Below are positions 17,401-25,112 of a stretch of 41,053 bases of DNA, in pieces. Source of the stretch: Caldilineaceae bacterium. Lineage in GTDB: Bacteria > Chloroflexota > Anaerolineae > Caldilineales > Caldilineaceae. The translations under genes and the position numbers were made by a program. The stretch is from contig JALHQH010000022.1 of assembly GCA_022842065.1 (NCBI GenBank), positions 149,150-190,202 of the forward strand. The letters are read 5' to 3'. Below the pieces are notes generated by a model, which saw only the letters and a program-made list of their open reading frames with translations, was not told where the DNA came from and did no database searches. Numbering within the stretch: the stretch's first letter is position 1; every line of letters starts with the position of its first letter.

Positions 17401-20400
17401 CCGCCAGCGCCACCGCGCCGACGGTCGATGATAGCAACCCGGCCCAGATCAAGTGGACGGGCAATATCGGGCCAGGCGGCTCAGTTACCATTACCTTCAA
17501 GGTCGTGGTGAGCATGGATATCGCCTGCCAGGAAACCGTCTGGAATCGCGCCCAGCTCTTTGGTGCCGGCTTCCAGATGAGCAGCGAAGCCGTCCCGGTC
17601 CAGATCATCTGTGACACGACGGACAAATTCCCGGACTTTGGTGATGCGCCCGACAGCAAGTCCAACCATTCTGGGTTAGGCAATACGGCATACGCCACCG
17701 GCCCTGTTGCCGGTCGCTTCCCCACCGTCTGGGACAACACCCCAGCCAGCGAAGGCAGTGGCCCACACCACGCCCAGGCCAACCAATATTGGCTCGGCGA
17801 CCGCGTGACCCGTGAAAAAGATGCTGATCTGCTGCCCGATGATGATGGCGTCACCAATATTCTCAACAATGGCAGCGCCGATGTCGCTGACATGGACAAA
17901 GCCGACGACGGCTGGCTCAACCCTGATGCGCCCTTCCTCGATTGCCGCGAAACGGTGCTCAAGGTGCGCATCTCGCGGGCACTGATTCCGCCGCCCGTGC
18001 AACGGCTCTACTTGAATGCCTGGTTTGATGGCAACCGCGATGGCGACTGGGAAGATGTGGGCAGTTGCCCGCAGATCAATGGCCGCTCCTTTGAGTGGAT
18101 CGTCCAGAACTGGTGGATCGACCCGACGACAATCCCGCCCGGCGGCTTTGTTGATGTGGCCGTCGGCACCGTGCTCGTCCACAATACCCAACCCGGCGCT
18201 GATGCCTGGCTGCGCTTTAGCCTAAGCGAACAGAAGGCTGTGCTGAACCCCAGCACCAGCCTGGGTGATGGGCGTGGTCCCGCTTTCCCTGCGCCTTTCC
18301 GCCTGGGCGAGACCGAAGATTACTACCGCAAGGGTGTGACCCAAGGCACCCCCGGCCAGATTCGCATTGAAAAGAAGGCCAATCCGGCTGGCCCCGTCAA
18401 CGTGGGTGATGTCGTCACTTACAGCATCCTGGTGACCCATGTTGGTGGCACGGCCCCCGCCTTCACCACCATGCAAGACATCTTGCCGGCAGGGGTGACC
18501 TTGGTCGCCGGCCCCAGTGTTACCGAACTGACGCCGAGTGCAGCCCCCTTGGTCGCCGGCTTCAACCCTGGCACCGGGCCAAGTGGCGCCGTGACCTGGG
18601 CCGGTACGCTGTCGCCCAACGCGGTGGTGCGAATTGACTTCCGGGTGCGGGTACGTACTTGTGTCGATCTGCTACGCAATGTGGCCACTGCCCAAAACAC
18701 CGATGGCACGATTGTCCAGGCCGTCACCGAAACCGATGTCAACTGCCAGCCGACCACCCCCGGCATCACTCTGACCAAACGGGTCGTCGTCCAAACCGCG
18801 ACCGGCCAGGCCACCGAAGCCGACCTGCTGGCCAGCGACACCGCGATCTACTATCTAAGCTTGAGCATGACCGATGGGTTGACCCACACCGTTCACATCA
18901 GCGATGACATTCCGAGCGGACTGGTGGCGGTGGGTGTCAGCAGCAGTTCGGGCGTGGCTAATATCATCAACAGCGGTCATACGGTGATCTGGGATGGCGT
19001 GGTTAGCCCGGCCAATTCACCAATCGCGATCAGAATCCTAGTGCGCCCCGACGAGAAGTTTGCCTGTGACCAGCGCTTGGTCAACATCGCCCAATGGCGC
19101 AGCGAAGGGCATAGTGGCCAGAGCAACGAAGTGATCCTGCGCTCTGCCTGCCGTGACCTGGGTGATGCGCCGGATAGCACCAACCATGCCGGTACTAAAA
19201 TGAATGCCTATACCGGCGTGCAGGCCAACTTCCCAACGGTTTTCAATGTGGCAGCGCCCGAACGGGGTCCCCGCCACGACCGCCCCCGCCCCTTCCACCT
19301 GGGCAAGGGGGTGAGCCCGGAAATCGAAGCCGATCAGAACTTTGATAGTGACGGCCTCAACAACATCTTGCCGGCCACTGATCAGGCCGATAAGGATAAG
19401 GCGGACGACGGTGTGCTGCTCTCGACGTTGACCGTTAACCACTGCCAGACCGGCAACCTGCGCGTGCTGGTGAGTATTGACACCACCGCCGCCGCGCTGT
19501 TGGCCAATGGCACCGGCTATCTCAACATCTGGCTGGACAGCAACCGTGACGGCGACTGGGCGGATCGTTTCGACTGCCCGCAAAGCGCCACCGGAGCGCC
19601 CGGTGTGGCGCTCGAACACATTGTGATCGACCAGCCGATCAACGCCGCGGCGTTGGGGGCAGGGTTACACACGGTCAATGTCAACACGACTGGGCTGGTA
19701 GCCTGGCCGGCCGACCTGGCGGGCAAAGCCGTTTGGCTGCGTGCCACCCTGAGCGAACGCCCATCGAACAAGCCCTTCACCACCTATGGCGATGGCCGTG
19801 GTTATGATGACCCCTTCCGCCTGGGGGAGACCGAAGATTATCTGTTGCCCGGTCGCGTGGACCCGCAAGGCAGCGGTGACGCTGACCCCGTGGTGACCAA
19901 ACGGGGCGAGATCTGGCCGGACTTTGATCCGGTGACCCAAAGCCGCCGCTGGGTGGTGGGCTGGGTTGTCAACTATGCCAACCTGGGCAGTGCTGCGGCC
20001 ACCAATGTGCATGTCGTTGATACCTATGATGCGCCGCAAACGCTGTTGGCCGAACATTCGATTCCGCTGGTGCCGCATACCCAAAGTGGCAACACGCTGG
20101 ATTACAATGTAGGCAACCTGCCGGTTGGTGGCTCTGGGCTGGTGATTATCCGCACCGAGTTGCCCTTCAACACGGCACCCGGCACCGTGATCCGCAACAG
20201 CGCCGTGGTCAACAGCAGCAACGACAGCAATACGATCAACAATACGACCGTGGCCACCGTCACCGTGCCACTGCTGCCGCCAATGATCACCGACCCGATT
20301 GCCGGCACCACCTGTACGCAGACAGTGACCGTCAACGGTCATGCCCAACCCAACGTCACGGTTGATCTCTATGTTGACAGCGCAGTCGCCGCCACCCTGA

Positions 20401-21521
20401 CGGCGGATGCGAATGGCGAGTGGGGCACCACCCTGACCTTGGCCGCCGGCAGCCACAATCTGCATGCGATTGCCCGCATGGGCAGCCAGAGCAGCGACCC
20501 GTCACCGACCGTGACGATCATCGTTGACCCGACGCTCTTCTGGAATCCGATCAGCTTGCGCTTCCAGGATGATCTCGGCCATGTGATCATCCCCAGCGGC
20601 CGGTTGGACGAGAGCGGCTGGAGTGTCTTCCTACGCCCTGGCCACACCTACACGGTCAGCCTGGATGTCTGCTGTGCTGATCCGAATGCGCAGGTGACGA
20701 TTGAAATCGGCGATATCTCGCTGACGCTGAGTGACCCCGATGGCGACCGCACCTTCACCGCAACCTTCACCGTGCCCACCGAAGGCCGCTTCACCGGGAC
20801 GGTGCGCATCTGTGTCACCTGTGACCTGATTCGCCGCTGTTCGGATGGGCAGGTCACGATTGACCCCGAAGGCACCGTCTTTGACGTGATGACTGGGTTG
20901 CCGATTGCCGGCGCAACGGTGGCCTGTATGCAAGCTGATCTCAGCGCCGCCGACAGCCAGCAGCGCTTTAGCCTCTGGCCGGCCGCCGACTTTGACCAGA
21001 TCAATCCGCAAAGTGTGGCGGCGGATGGCTACTTCAGCTTCTTCACACCACAGGGTACCTATCGCCTGAATGTGAACAAGACTGGCTACCAACCCTATGA
21101 AAGCATTGACCTGACCGTAGTCGATGCGCCGGTCCACTTCGATGTGCCATTGACCCCGCTGGTTACTGGCGAGACTGACGAGCAGATCGGCATTACCGAA
21201 AATGGCTTCGAACCAGCGGTACTGACGGTCGAACCGGGCACCGTGATCGAATGGATCAATGCCGGCACCAGTGTCCACAGCAGCACCAGCATCACCCCCT
21301 CGGTCAGCTTTGATGGGGCGACGGCGGCTGGTGCCAGTAATGGCGGCTGGGACAGCGGCCTGTTGACCACCGGTGAATCGTACAAGCTGCAATTGACCGC
21401 AGAGGGTACGTACATCTACCGCGATAGCGCCAACACGGATGCGACCGCGACGATCATCGTGAAACAGACGTTGCCGGTGTCAACGGTGACGAAAATCTAT
21501 CTGCCGGTGATTAACAAGTAA
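14493..21521 (+). CDS. Giant secreted modular surface protein (DUF11 / GEVED repeats)
   Basis: 2342 residues. A signal peptide (basic RRLRMR, hydrophobic core, cleavage near VQA-Q at about 47) leads to extracellular modules. DUF11-like modules lie at about 50-170, 408-530, 537-655, 664-785, 791-915, 919-1042, 1289-1415, 1424-1550 and 1798-1925. Three GEVED modules lie at about 182-400, 1047-1275 and 1553-1785; each opens with (L/F)GDAPDS, carries a calcium-site-like DxNRDGDW and closes with GETEDY. After these come an Ig-like module (1931-2010), a carboxypeptidase-regulatory-like domain (about 2123-2225) and a cupredoxin-like domain (about 2228-2325). There is no LPxTG motif; the protein ends in KIYLPVINK. 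The likely role is a long cell-surface or matrix stalk or adhesin. Modules two to six are very alike even in DNA, implying recent duplication. Confidence 0.92.
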   Translation: MYLSTNDKGSRKAPQPNPRRLRMRLFTSFSLILVLAGLLLVKGIVQAQGLPIVITKLASVEEAQVDDLIGYTIEVTNNGRNNTPTLAMTDVLPEGVAFVDGSLEFNRGEAAFDRESRTVRWGGVLKSDEKGTIIFKVKVLPVIEAAKCEALIINQATVAEAQPTGTAVAIAPAIVQVKRICPDLGDAPDSSNHAGATMTAYPGPVMARYPTVFDPATGAPQGPRHRFPRADAWLGNRVSGERDADQLPDEDLATNLHPGADLADRDNFDDGIAKWPTLKNCTQTDMAVNVTVVGGLKTRYINAWIDWNRDGDWEDSFECPGALVSEWVVQNFATNLNNGVAGVPLPPFLAADSPNLPDKMRWLRVSIADQQAPANASSQKADGRGPQGGYRFGETEDYPVKFEPPAEPQLSMTKQADLSVVNPGGQIEYSITIVNSGNAPANGFYMQDPIPAGTTYLPGSVTATQPTPNYNAGMNRIEWTGNIPAGGSVTIKFKVTVARDIACDAVIRNRAELLAPTGAPILDATAFVKVNCPGQPILDIKKRADVAVVTPGGIIEYTIVVVNGGTGPAASVTMIDAIPAGTTYVAGSATATAPTVTYDNANNWVKWTGPLGVGGSVTITFKVKVNEQIDCGTVIHNRAGLIGANNEPTLVADARTVVECPRPVLVMKKRADVATVLPGGTIEYTIVVSNTGSGPANGVSVIDPIPTGTTFVPASESSTLPAVVYDNTNNWIKWTGNIPAGGSVTIKFKVTVEQGRCDYAIVNAAKLIDAQGTTITGAEAKVWVGCPDKPILQINKRANPTVVTPGGTIEYTVVIANVGSAPAIGVTMIDPIPSGTTFMTGSETATAPTVVYDNTNNWVKWTGNIPAGGNVVVTFKVTVNTDVQCGTLIHNRAGIIADGTTGAQLVAEADVKVDCGEPKLEIKKRANVNQTTPGGVIEYTIVIANSGTGAANGITMIDPIPAGTSYLPGTASATAPTVDDSNPAQIKWTGNIGPGGSVTITFKVVVSMDIACQETVWNRAQLFGAGFQMSSEAVPVQIICDTTDKFPDFGDAPDSKSNHSGLGNTAYATGPVAGRFPTVWDNTPASEGSGPHHAQANQYWLGDRVTREKDADLLPDDDGVTNILNNGSADVADMDKADDGWLNPDAPFLDCRETVLKVRISRALIPPPVQRLYLNAWFDGNRDGDWEDVGSCPQINGRSFEWIVQNWWIDPTTIPPGGFVDVAVGTVLVHNTQPGADAWLRFSLSEQKAVLNPSTSLGDGRGPAFPAPFRLGETEDYYRKGVTQGTPGQIRIEKKANPAGPVNVGDVVTYSILVTHVGGTAPAFTTMQDILPAGVTLVAGPSVTELTPSAAPLVAGFNPGTGPSGAVTWAGTLSPNAVVRIDFRVRVRTCVDLLRNVATAQNTDGTIVQAVTETDVNCQPTTPGITLTKRVVVQTATGQATEADLLASDTAIYYLSLSMTDGLTHTVHISDDIPSGLVAVGVSSSSGVANIINSGHTVIWDGVVSPANSPIAIRILVRPDEKFACDQRLVNIAQWRSEGHSGQSNEVILRSACRDLGDAPDSTNHAGTKMNAYTGVQANFPTVFNVAAPERGPRHDRPRPFHLGKGVSPEIEADQNFDSDGLNNILPATDQADKDKADDGVLLSTLTVNHCQTGNLRVLVSIDTTAAALLANGTGYLNIWLDSNRDGDWADRFDCPQSATGAPGVALEHIVIDQPINAAALGAGLHTVNVNTTGLVAWPADLAGKAVWLRATLSERPSNKPFTTYGDGRGYDDPFRLGETEDYLLPGRVDPQGSGDADPVVTKRGEIWPDFDPVTQSRRWVVGWVVNYANLGSAAATNVHVVDTYDAPQTLLAEHSIPLVPHTQSGNTLDYNVGNLPVGGSGLVIIRTELPFNTAPGTVIRNSAVVNSSNDSNTINNTTVATVTVPLLPPMITDPIAGTTCTQTVTVNGHAQPNVTVDLYVDSAVAATLTADANGEWGTTLTLAAGSHNLHAIARMGSQSSDPSPTVTIIVDPTLFWNPISLRFQDDLGHVIIPSGRLDESGWSVFLRPGHTYTVSLDVCCADPNAQVTIEIGDISLTLSDPDGDRTFTATFTVPTEGRFTGTVRICVTCDLIRRCSDGQVTIDPEGTVFDVMTGLPIAGATVACMQADLSAADSQQRFSLWPAADFDQINPQSVAADGYFSFFTPQGTYRLNVNKTGYQPYESIDLTVVDAPVHFDVPLTPLVTGETDEQIGITENGFEPAVLTVEPGTVIEWINAGTSVHSSTSITPSVSFDGATAAGASNGGWDSGLLTTGESYKLQLTAEGTYIYRDSANTDATATIIVKQTLPVSTVTKIYLPVINK
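15714..17625. repeat. Five tandem DUF11-coding units of about 381-387 bp
   Basis: Units begin near 15714, 16097, 16478, 16859 and 17245. Each encodes a KKRA(D/N)-type start, then PGG-IEYTIV, a GTTYxxGS-like strand, NNWVKWTG and NIPAGGSVTI(K/T)FKV. Several DNA segments are nearly identical between units, so copy number could change by recombination. Confidence 0.85.
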
Positions 21522-21524
21522 CAG

Positions 21525-21590
21525 AGAACGCGGATTGAGCGGATTTGGCAGATTTTCGCTGAAGGATGCGCTTAATCCGTGTGCGAGTAG
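21525..21590. repeat. AACGCGGATT-family interspersed repeat
   Basis: GAACGCGGATTGAGCGGATT with a partial complementary half (CTTAATCCGTGTGCG) downstream. It shares words with the hairpin at 5092-5161, so it is another, decayed copy of the same family, immediately after the giant gene. Confidence 0.7.
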
Positions 21591-21606
21591 GTGGAACTTT
21601 ATAGGG

Positions 21607-21664
21607 AAACAAAGGCCGTTCGTACGGGCACGATAGATCGTGCCCGTACGAACGGCCTTTGTTT
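21607..21664. terminator. 28-bp perfect hairpin with 2-nt loop
   Basis: Arms 21607-21634 and 21637-21664 are exact reverse complements (core GGCCGTTCGTACGGGCAC) separated only by AG. It begins 85 nt after the giant gene and ends 115 nt before the oxidoreductase gene. A stem this long would act as a strong RNA terminator or processing structure, possibly in both orientations since A-rich and T-rich ends flank it. Confidence 0.7.
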
Positions 21665-21779
21665 ATGTCCCGCCGAATGGCGTAAACAAATTGTAGAGAT
21701 AGCTAGAATCGGCTAGAATGAGCCCTAACCCAGAGCAGCACAACCTATCACCTCTGTTTACATCGAAAGGGAGCACGTC

Positions 21780-22835
21780 ATGACACAAACGCCGATCCGC
21801 GTGGGGATCGCTGGTTTAGGCCGCAGCGGTTGGGATATCCACGCCCACCTGTTGGCGCCCTTGGCCGCCGAATTCCAGGTGGTTGCCGTCGTGGACGCCG
21901 ATGCGGCGCGCCGCGAGGAAGCCATTGAACGCTTTGATTGCCAAGCCTATGACCAATACAGCGATCTGCTGGCGGATGCTGCGGTCGAGTTGGTGGTCGT
22001 TTCGCTGCCCAACTTCCTGCACGCCGATGCGTCGATTGACGCGCTGGCCGCGGGCAAACATGTGGTCTGCGAAAAACCGATGGCCACTGCGTTGGCCGAT
22101 GCCGACCGCATGGTGACCGCCGCCGCGCAGAGTGACAAGGTGCTCACGATCTTTCAACAGCGCCGTTACAACCCCGACTTTGTCAAAGTCAAGGAGATCA
22201 TCGATTCCGGCCGGCTGGGGCGAATTGTGCAGATCAAGATTGCCGAGTCGCGCTTTGGTCGCCGCTGGGATTGGCAAACTTTACAAAAATTTGGCGGCGG
22301 CAGCACCAACAATACTGGCCCCCACTTTCTCGACCAGGCGCTGCAACTCTTTGGCGACCACGAGATCACCGAGCTCTTCTGCCACCTGGATCGCGCGCTC
22401 ACCCTGGGTGATGCCGACGATCATCTCAAGTTGGTCTTCAAGGGTAAAGACGCGCCGACGATTGACCTGGAGATCAGCAGTTGCGCGGTCTATCCCCCCG
22501 AAACCTGGACGGTGATGGGGACGCGTGGCGGCCTAGCCGGCTCGACGCGCGAACTGCGCTGGCGCTGGGTCGTCGATGAGGAGATGCCGCCCCATACGCT
22601 CGACACCAAACCGACCCCCAACCGCAGCTACAACCGCGATGAGTTGACCTGGCACGAGGATAGCTGGACGCTAACCGGAACGGCCAACGATGCCTATGTC
22701 AACTTCTATCACGACCTCTACCAGACGATTCGCGGCGACAAACCATTAGTGATCACCGCCGAAAATGTACGGCGGGTGATCTGGCTGCAGGAAGAGTGTC
22801 ATCGGCTTAATCCATTAACGCAGAGCTTCTTTTAA
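21780..22835 (+). CDS. Gfo/Idh/MocA family oxidoreductase
   Basis: 351 residues with the family's two domains. The N-terminal Rossmann fold contains VGIAGLGRSG (8-17) and the signature CEKPMA with E98-K99-P100. The C-terminal alpha/beta domain contains GGGSTNNTGPHFLDQALQLFG, where the N...H..D pattern supplies the catalytic histidine region. These enzymes oxidise or reduce sugars and inositols with NAD(P). The substrate is unknown. GGGAG lies 7 nt before the ATG. The PAP2 gene follows after 4 nt and a sugar isomerase/epimerase lies two genes on, a common pairing in sugar or cyclitol catabolism. Confidence 0.92.
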   Translation: MTQTPIRVGIAGLGRSGWDIHAHLLAPLAAEFQVVAVVDADAARREEAIERFDCQAYDQYSDLLADAAVELVVVSLPNFLHADASIDALAAGKHVVCEKPMATALADADRMVTAAAQSDKVLTIFQQRRYNPDFVKVKEIIDSGRLGRIVQIKIAESRFGRRWDWQTLQKFGGGSTNNTGPHFLDQALQLFGDHEITELFCHLDRALTLGDADDHLKLVFKGKDAPTIDLEISSCAVYPPETWTVMGTRGGLAGSTRELRWRWVVDEEMPPHTLDTKPTPNRSYNRDELTWHEDSWTLTGTANDAYVNFYHDLYQTIRGDKPLVITAENVRRVIWLQEECHRLNPLTQSFF

Positions 22836-22839
22836 CCGC

Positions 22840-23277
22840 ATGCCACCAATTTCCTTCCAACAATTGACCATTCTACTCAGCTGCCTGGTCGGCTGGGGGT
22901 TAGCGCAGGGGGTTAAGGCGCTCATCGGGATTATCCGCGTGCGTAGCTTTGATCTACGCAAAGCTATCTTTGCCACCGGGGGCATGCCTTCGGGTCACGC
23001 CGCGTCAGTCAGCGCCCTCGCCGCGGCAATTGGCTTGCATGAGGGGCTATCGACTGCCTTTGCCGTGGCCGTCGTGCTCATGTTCATCACCCTGCGCGAC
23101 GCGGTGGGCGTACGGCTGGCCGCCGGCGATCAGGCGCGCATTCTCAACGAAGTGGTGCGCAAGAATGAGCTGAACTACCCGCCGCTGGCGATCAATCACG
23201 GCCACACCCCCCTCGAAGTCGGCGTCGGCGCGTTGGTGGGGATTGTGGCCGCGTTTGGCCTGTGGCTTTGGGCATAA
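22840..23277 (+). CDS. Divergent PAP2 family membrane protein (DUF212/YuiD-like)
   Basis: 145 residues, almost all membrane helices. The family signatures are present: a GGMPSGHAASVSAL segment at 47-60, RDAVGVRLAAGDQA, and NHGHTPLEV near the C-terminus, which carry the histidines and arginine of a divergent phosphatidic-acid-phosphatase site. Members are presumed lipid phosphatases, but no activity is firmly assigned. It starts 4 nt after the oxidoreductase stop, so the two are co-transcribed, though a functional link is not obvious. Confidence 0.9.
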   Translation: MPPISFQQLTILLSCLVGWGLAQGVKALIGIIRVRSFDLRKAIFATGGMPSGHAASVSALAAAIGLHEGLSTAFAVAVVLMFITLRDAVGVRLAAGDQARILNEVVRKNELNYPPLAINHGHTPLEVGVGALVGIVAAFGLWLWA

Positions 23278-23288
23278 TCGGGAACAAG

Positions 23289-23352
23289 CAGAGCGTGTAC
23301 TTCGCATCCCCTGCGGCGAGTACTTGCGGGGGGATGCGAAGTACACGCTCTG
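23289..23352. repeat. Perfect 23-bp inverted repeat
   Basis: Arms 23289-23311 and 23330-23352 are exact reverse complements (core GCGTGTACTTCGCATCCCC) with an 18-nt loop. It starts 12 nt after the PAP2 stop and lies upstream of the isomerase, so it is probably a terminator or processing hairpin. The GTGTACT and TCCCC words recall the 30683-30750 hairpin. Confidence 0.92.
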
Positions 23353-23403
23353 GACAATGAATCAGTTCGTCCCAGAGGGACGCTTGACCTTAGGAGAATC
23401 AAC

Positions 23404-24237
23404 ATGCAAGATCTCTACCCACTAGCCTGGAGCACCCTTGGTTCGCCGGGCTGGTCATTTGAACATACGGTGGAGCAGGCGGCAAAATATGGCTATCGCG
23501 CCCTGGAAGTTCGTTTGCTTGACGGCGAGATTATCCCCGCGGATCTGAGCCAGGAACGGCGTAAAGAAATGAAGGCGGTGATGGCTGCGCACGGTGTCGA
23601 AATCCTGGGGCTGGGTCTTTCGACGCGCTTTTCCGCAGCCGATGCCGCGGAGCGCCAAAACAATGTTGAGCAGTTATGTCGCTATCTGGAACTGGCCAAT
23701 GACCTGGGTGCGCCGATGGTGCGGACCTTTGGCGGCAATGTTGCCGCAGGTGCCACGGTTGAACAGACGATTGACTGGGTGGCACAAGGTCTGCTCGGCG
23801 CAGTGGCAACCGCCGAGGCGCAAGGGGTGACGATTGTGCTTGAAACCCATGATGCCTTCTGCCGCGGGGCGGAGGTAGCGCCAGTATTAGCCCAAGTTAA
23901 CAGCCCCTATGTGGCCGCGGTCTGGGATATTCACCACCCCTATCGCATGGGTGAGCCGATTGCAGAGACCTGGCGGCTGATCGGCGACCGGGTTAGACAT
24001 GTGCATATCAAGGATGGGCGCAAAAAGGCCGATGGCGACTGGCAGTTGGTGCTGCTGGGTGAAGGCGAGTTGCCTTGTCGCGAGGTCATCGCCTTGCTGC
24101 ATGCCCACGGCTACCAGGGTTATCTGAGTGCCGAGTGGGAAAAGAAGTGGCATCCCGAAATCGAAGAACCAGAGGTGGCCATGCCGCAACATGCCCAGAT
24201 CATGCGCCAATGGTTCGCCGAGGTCGGGCCCCAATGA
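23404..24237 (+). CDS. Sugar phosphate isomerase/epimerase-like TIM-barrel protein
   Basis: 277 residues of the xylose-isomerase-like (AP endonuclease 2) superfamily. Metal-ligand strands are visible as VLETHDAF, VWDIHHPY, HVHIKDG and LSAEWEKKW, giving the expected E, D/H, H and E set. Enzymes of this group isomerise or epimerise sugars, inosose or ketoses. AGGAG 7 nt upstream fixes the ATG. Its stop overlaps the next gene's start (ATGA). With the Gfo/Idh/MocA enzyme upstream it suggests sugar or cyclitol conversion; the exact substrate is not determinable. Confidence 0.9.
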   Translation: MQDLYPLAWSTLGSPGWSFEHTVEQAAKYGYRALEVRLLDGEIIPADLSQERRKEMKAVMAAHGVEILGLGLSTRFSAADAAERQNNVEQLCRYLELANDLGAPMVRTFGGNVAAGATVEQTIDWVAQGLLGAVATAEAQGVTIVLETHDAFCRGAEVAPVLAQVNSPYVAAVWDIHHPYRMGEPIAETWRLIGDRVRHVHIKDGRKKADGDWQLVLLGEGELPCREVIALLHAHGYQGYLSAEWEKKWHPEIEEPEVAMPQHAQIMRQWFAEVGPQ

Positions 24238-24869
24238 GCCATCCAGTGAAACATTATGACGAAGTTGTCCCCAATCTGCGCCGTGCCTATGACGCGATGG
24301 TCGCCGAACGCGAGGGCAAGACGCTCTATTCGTGGAAGGTGGCCGAGCGGGCGCGCTTTCTAGCGATGGTGCAGGCGGAAGGCAAACAATCACTGTTGGA
24401 GATCGGCGTTGGCACCGGGCGGGACAGCCTCTTTTTCCAAACGCAAGGGCTAAGGGTGACCGCGACTGATCTGTCACCGGCAATGGTGGATCGCTGCCGG
24501 GAAAAAGGGATCGACGCGCAGGAGGTTGACTTTGCCAGTCTCGACCAACATTTTCAGGCCGATAGCTTTGATGCCATTTACGCGGTCAACTGTCTACTGC
24601 ATGTACCAAAGGCGGATCTGCCGCCGATCCTGGCCCAGATCCGCACGATTTTACGCCCCGATGGCCTGTTCTATTGGGGACAATATGGTGGCGTTGATGA
24701 GGAAGGGGTATGGGCAGGCGATCATTATGAGCCAAAGCGCTTCTTTGCCCGTTACACTGATGCACAGTTAATGGCATTGGGCAGCGCTCACTTTACGATT
24801 GAAGCTTTTAGCCTCGTCCCCCAAGGGGAAGGCAACACCTTTCATGCCTTGACGTTGCGCAAGCTATAA
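24234..24869 (+). CDS. Class I SAM-dependent methyltransferase
   Basis: 211 residues from the ATG that overlaps the preceding stop. A longer in-frame ORF upstream is inside the isomerase gene and is rejected. The SAM site is LLEIGVGTGRDSLFF, followed by the acidic strand TATDLSPAMV, motif II DAIYAVNCLLHVP, and LRPDGLFYWGQYGG. The acceptor is unknown; small-molecule methylation is typical for this type. A 19-bp hairpin beginning at its stop codon probably ends the transcript. Confidence 0.92.
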   Translation: MSHPVKHYDEVVPNLRRAYDAMVAEREGKTLYSWKVAERARFLAMVQAEGKQSLLEIGVGTGRDSLFFQTQGLRVTATDLSPAMVDRCREKGIDAQEVDFASLDQHFQADSFDAIYAVNCLLHVPKADLPPILAQIRTILRPDGLFYWGQYGGVDEEGVWAGDHYEPKRFFARYTDAQLMALGSAHFTIEAFSLVPQGEGNTFHALTLRKL

Positions 24870-24910
24870 CCACCATCATTTGGATGGCAAACATCCAAAT
24901 GATGGTGGTT
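24868..24910 (+). terminator. 19-bp perfect hairpin after the methyltransferase gene
   Basis: Arms 24868-24886 and 24892-24910 are exact complements (AACCACCATCATTTGGATG) with a GCAAA loop, beginning in the stop codon. It lacks a long T-run, so factor-independent termination is likely but unproven. Confidence 0.7.
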
Positions 24911-24979
24911 GATCGTTATCTCTTCAATCGTCAGGGTCAAGCCGAACCCAAAAGCAGCAATCACTTGCGCTACTGCCGC

Positions 24980-25050
24980 CGCAGACAACCACATTCAAAT
25001 CGCGCACGTTAGGAGTAAAGAATACGGCAGCGAACGGTTGTCTGCGGCAT
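24980..25050. repeat. 13-bp inverted repeat in the gap before the phosphatidyltransferase gene
   Basis: GCCGCAGACAACC and GGTTGTCTGCGGC flank about 45 nt, between the methyltransferase hairpin and the CDP-alcohol gene. It is weaker than the other hairpins; it may be a decayed repeat or an operator pair. Confidence 0.55.
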
Positions 25051-25112
25051 AATGCTTTCGACCTAATGCCCATCGTGCTGCTAAAGCATATTCATAGAGT
25101 TAAGCCACCGCC

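Noticed and set aside
24075..24233. N-terminal extension of the methyltransferase
   Set aside because: It lies in the isomerase gene in another frame; the ATG at 24234 in an ATGA overlap matches the family start.
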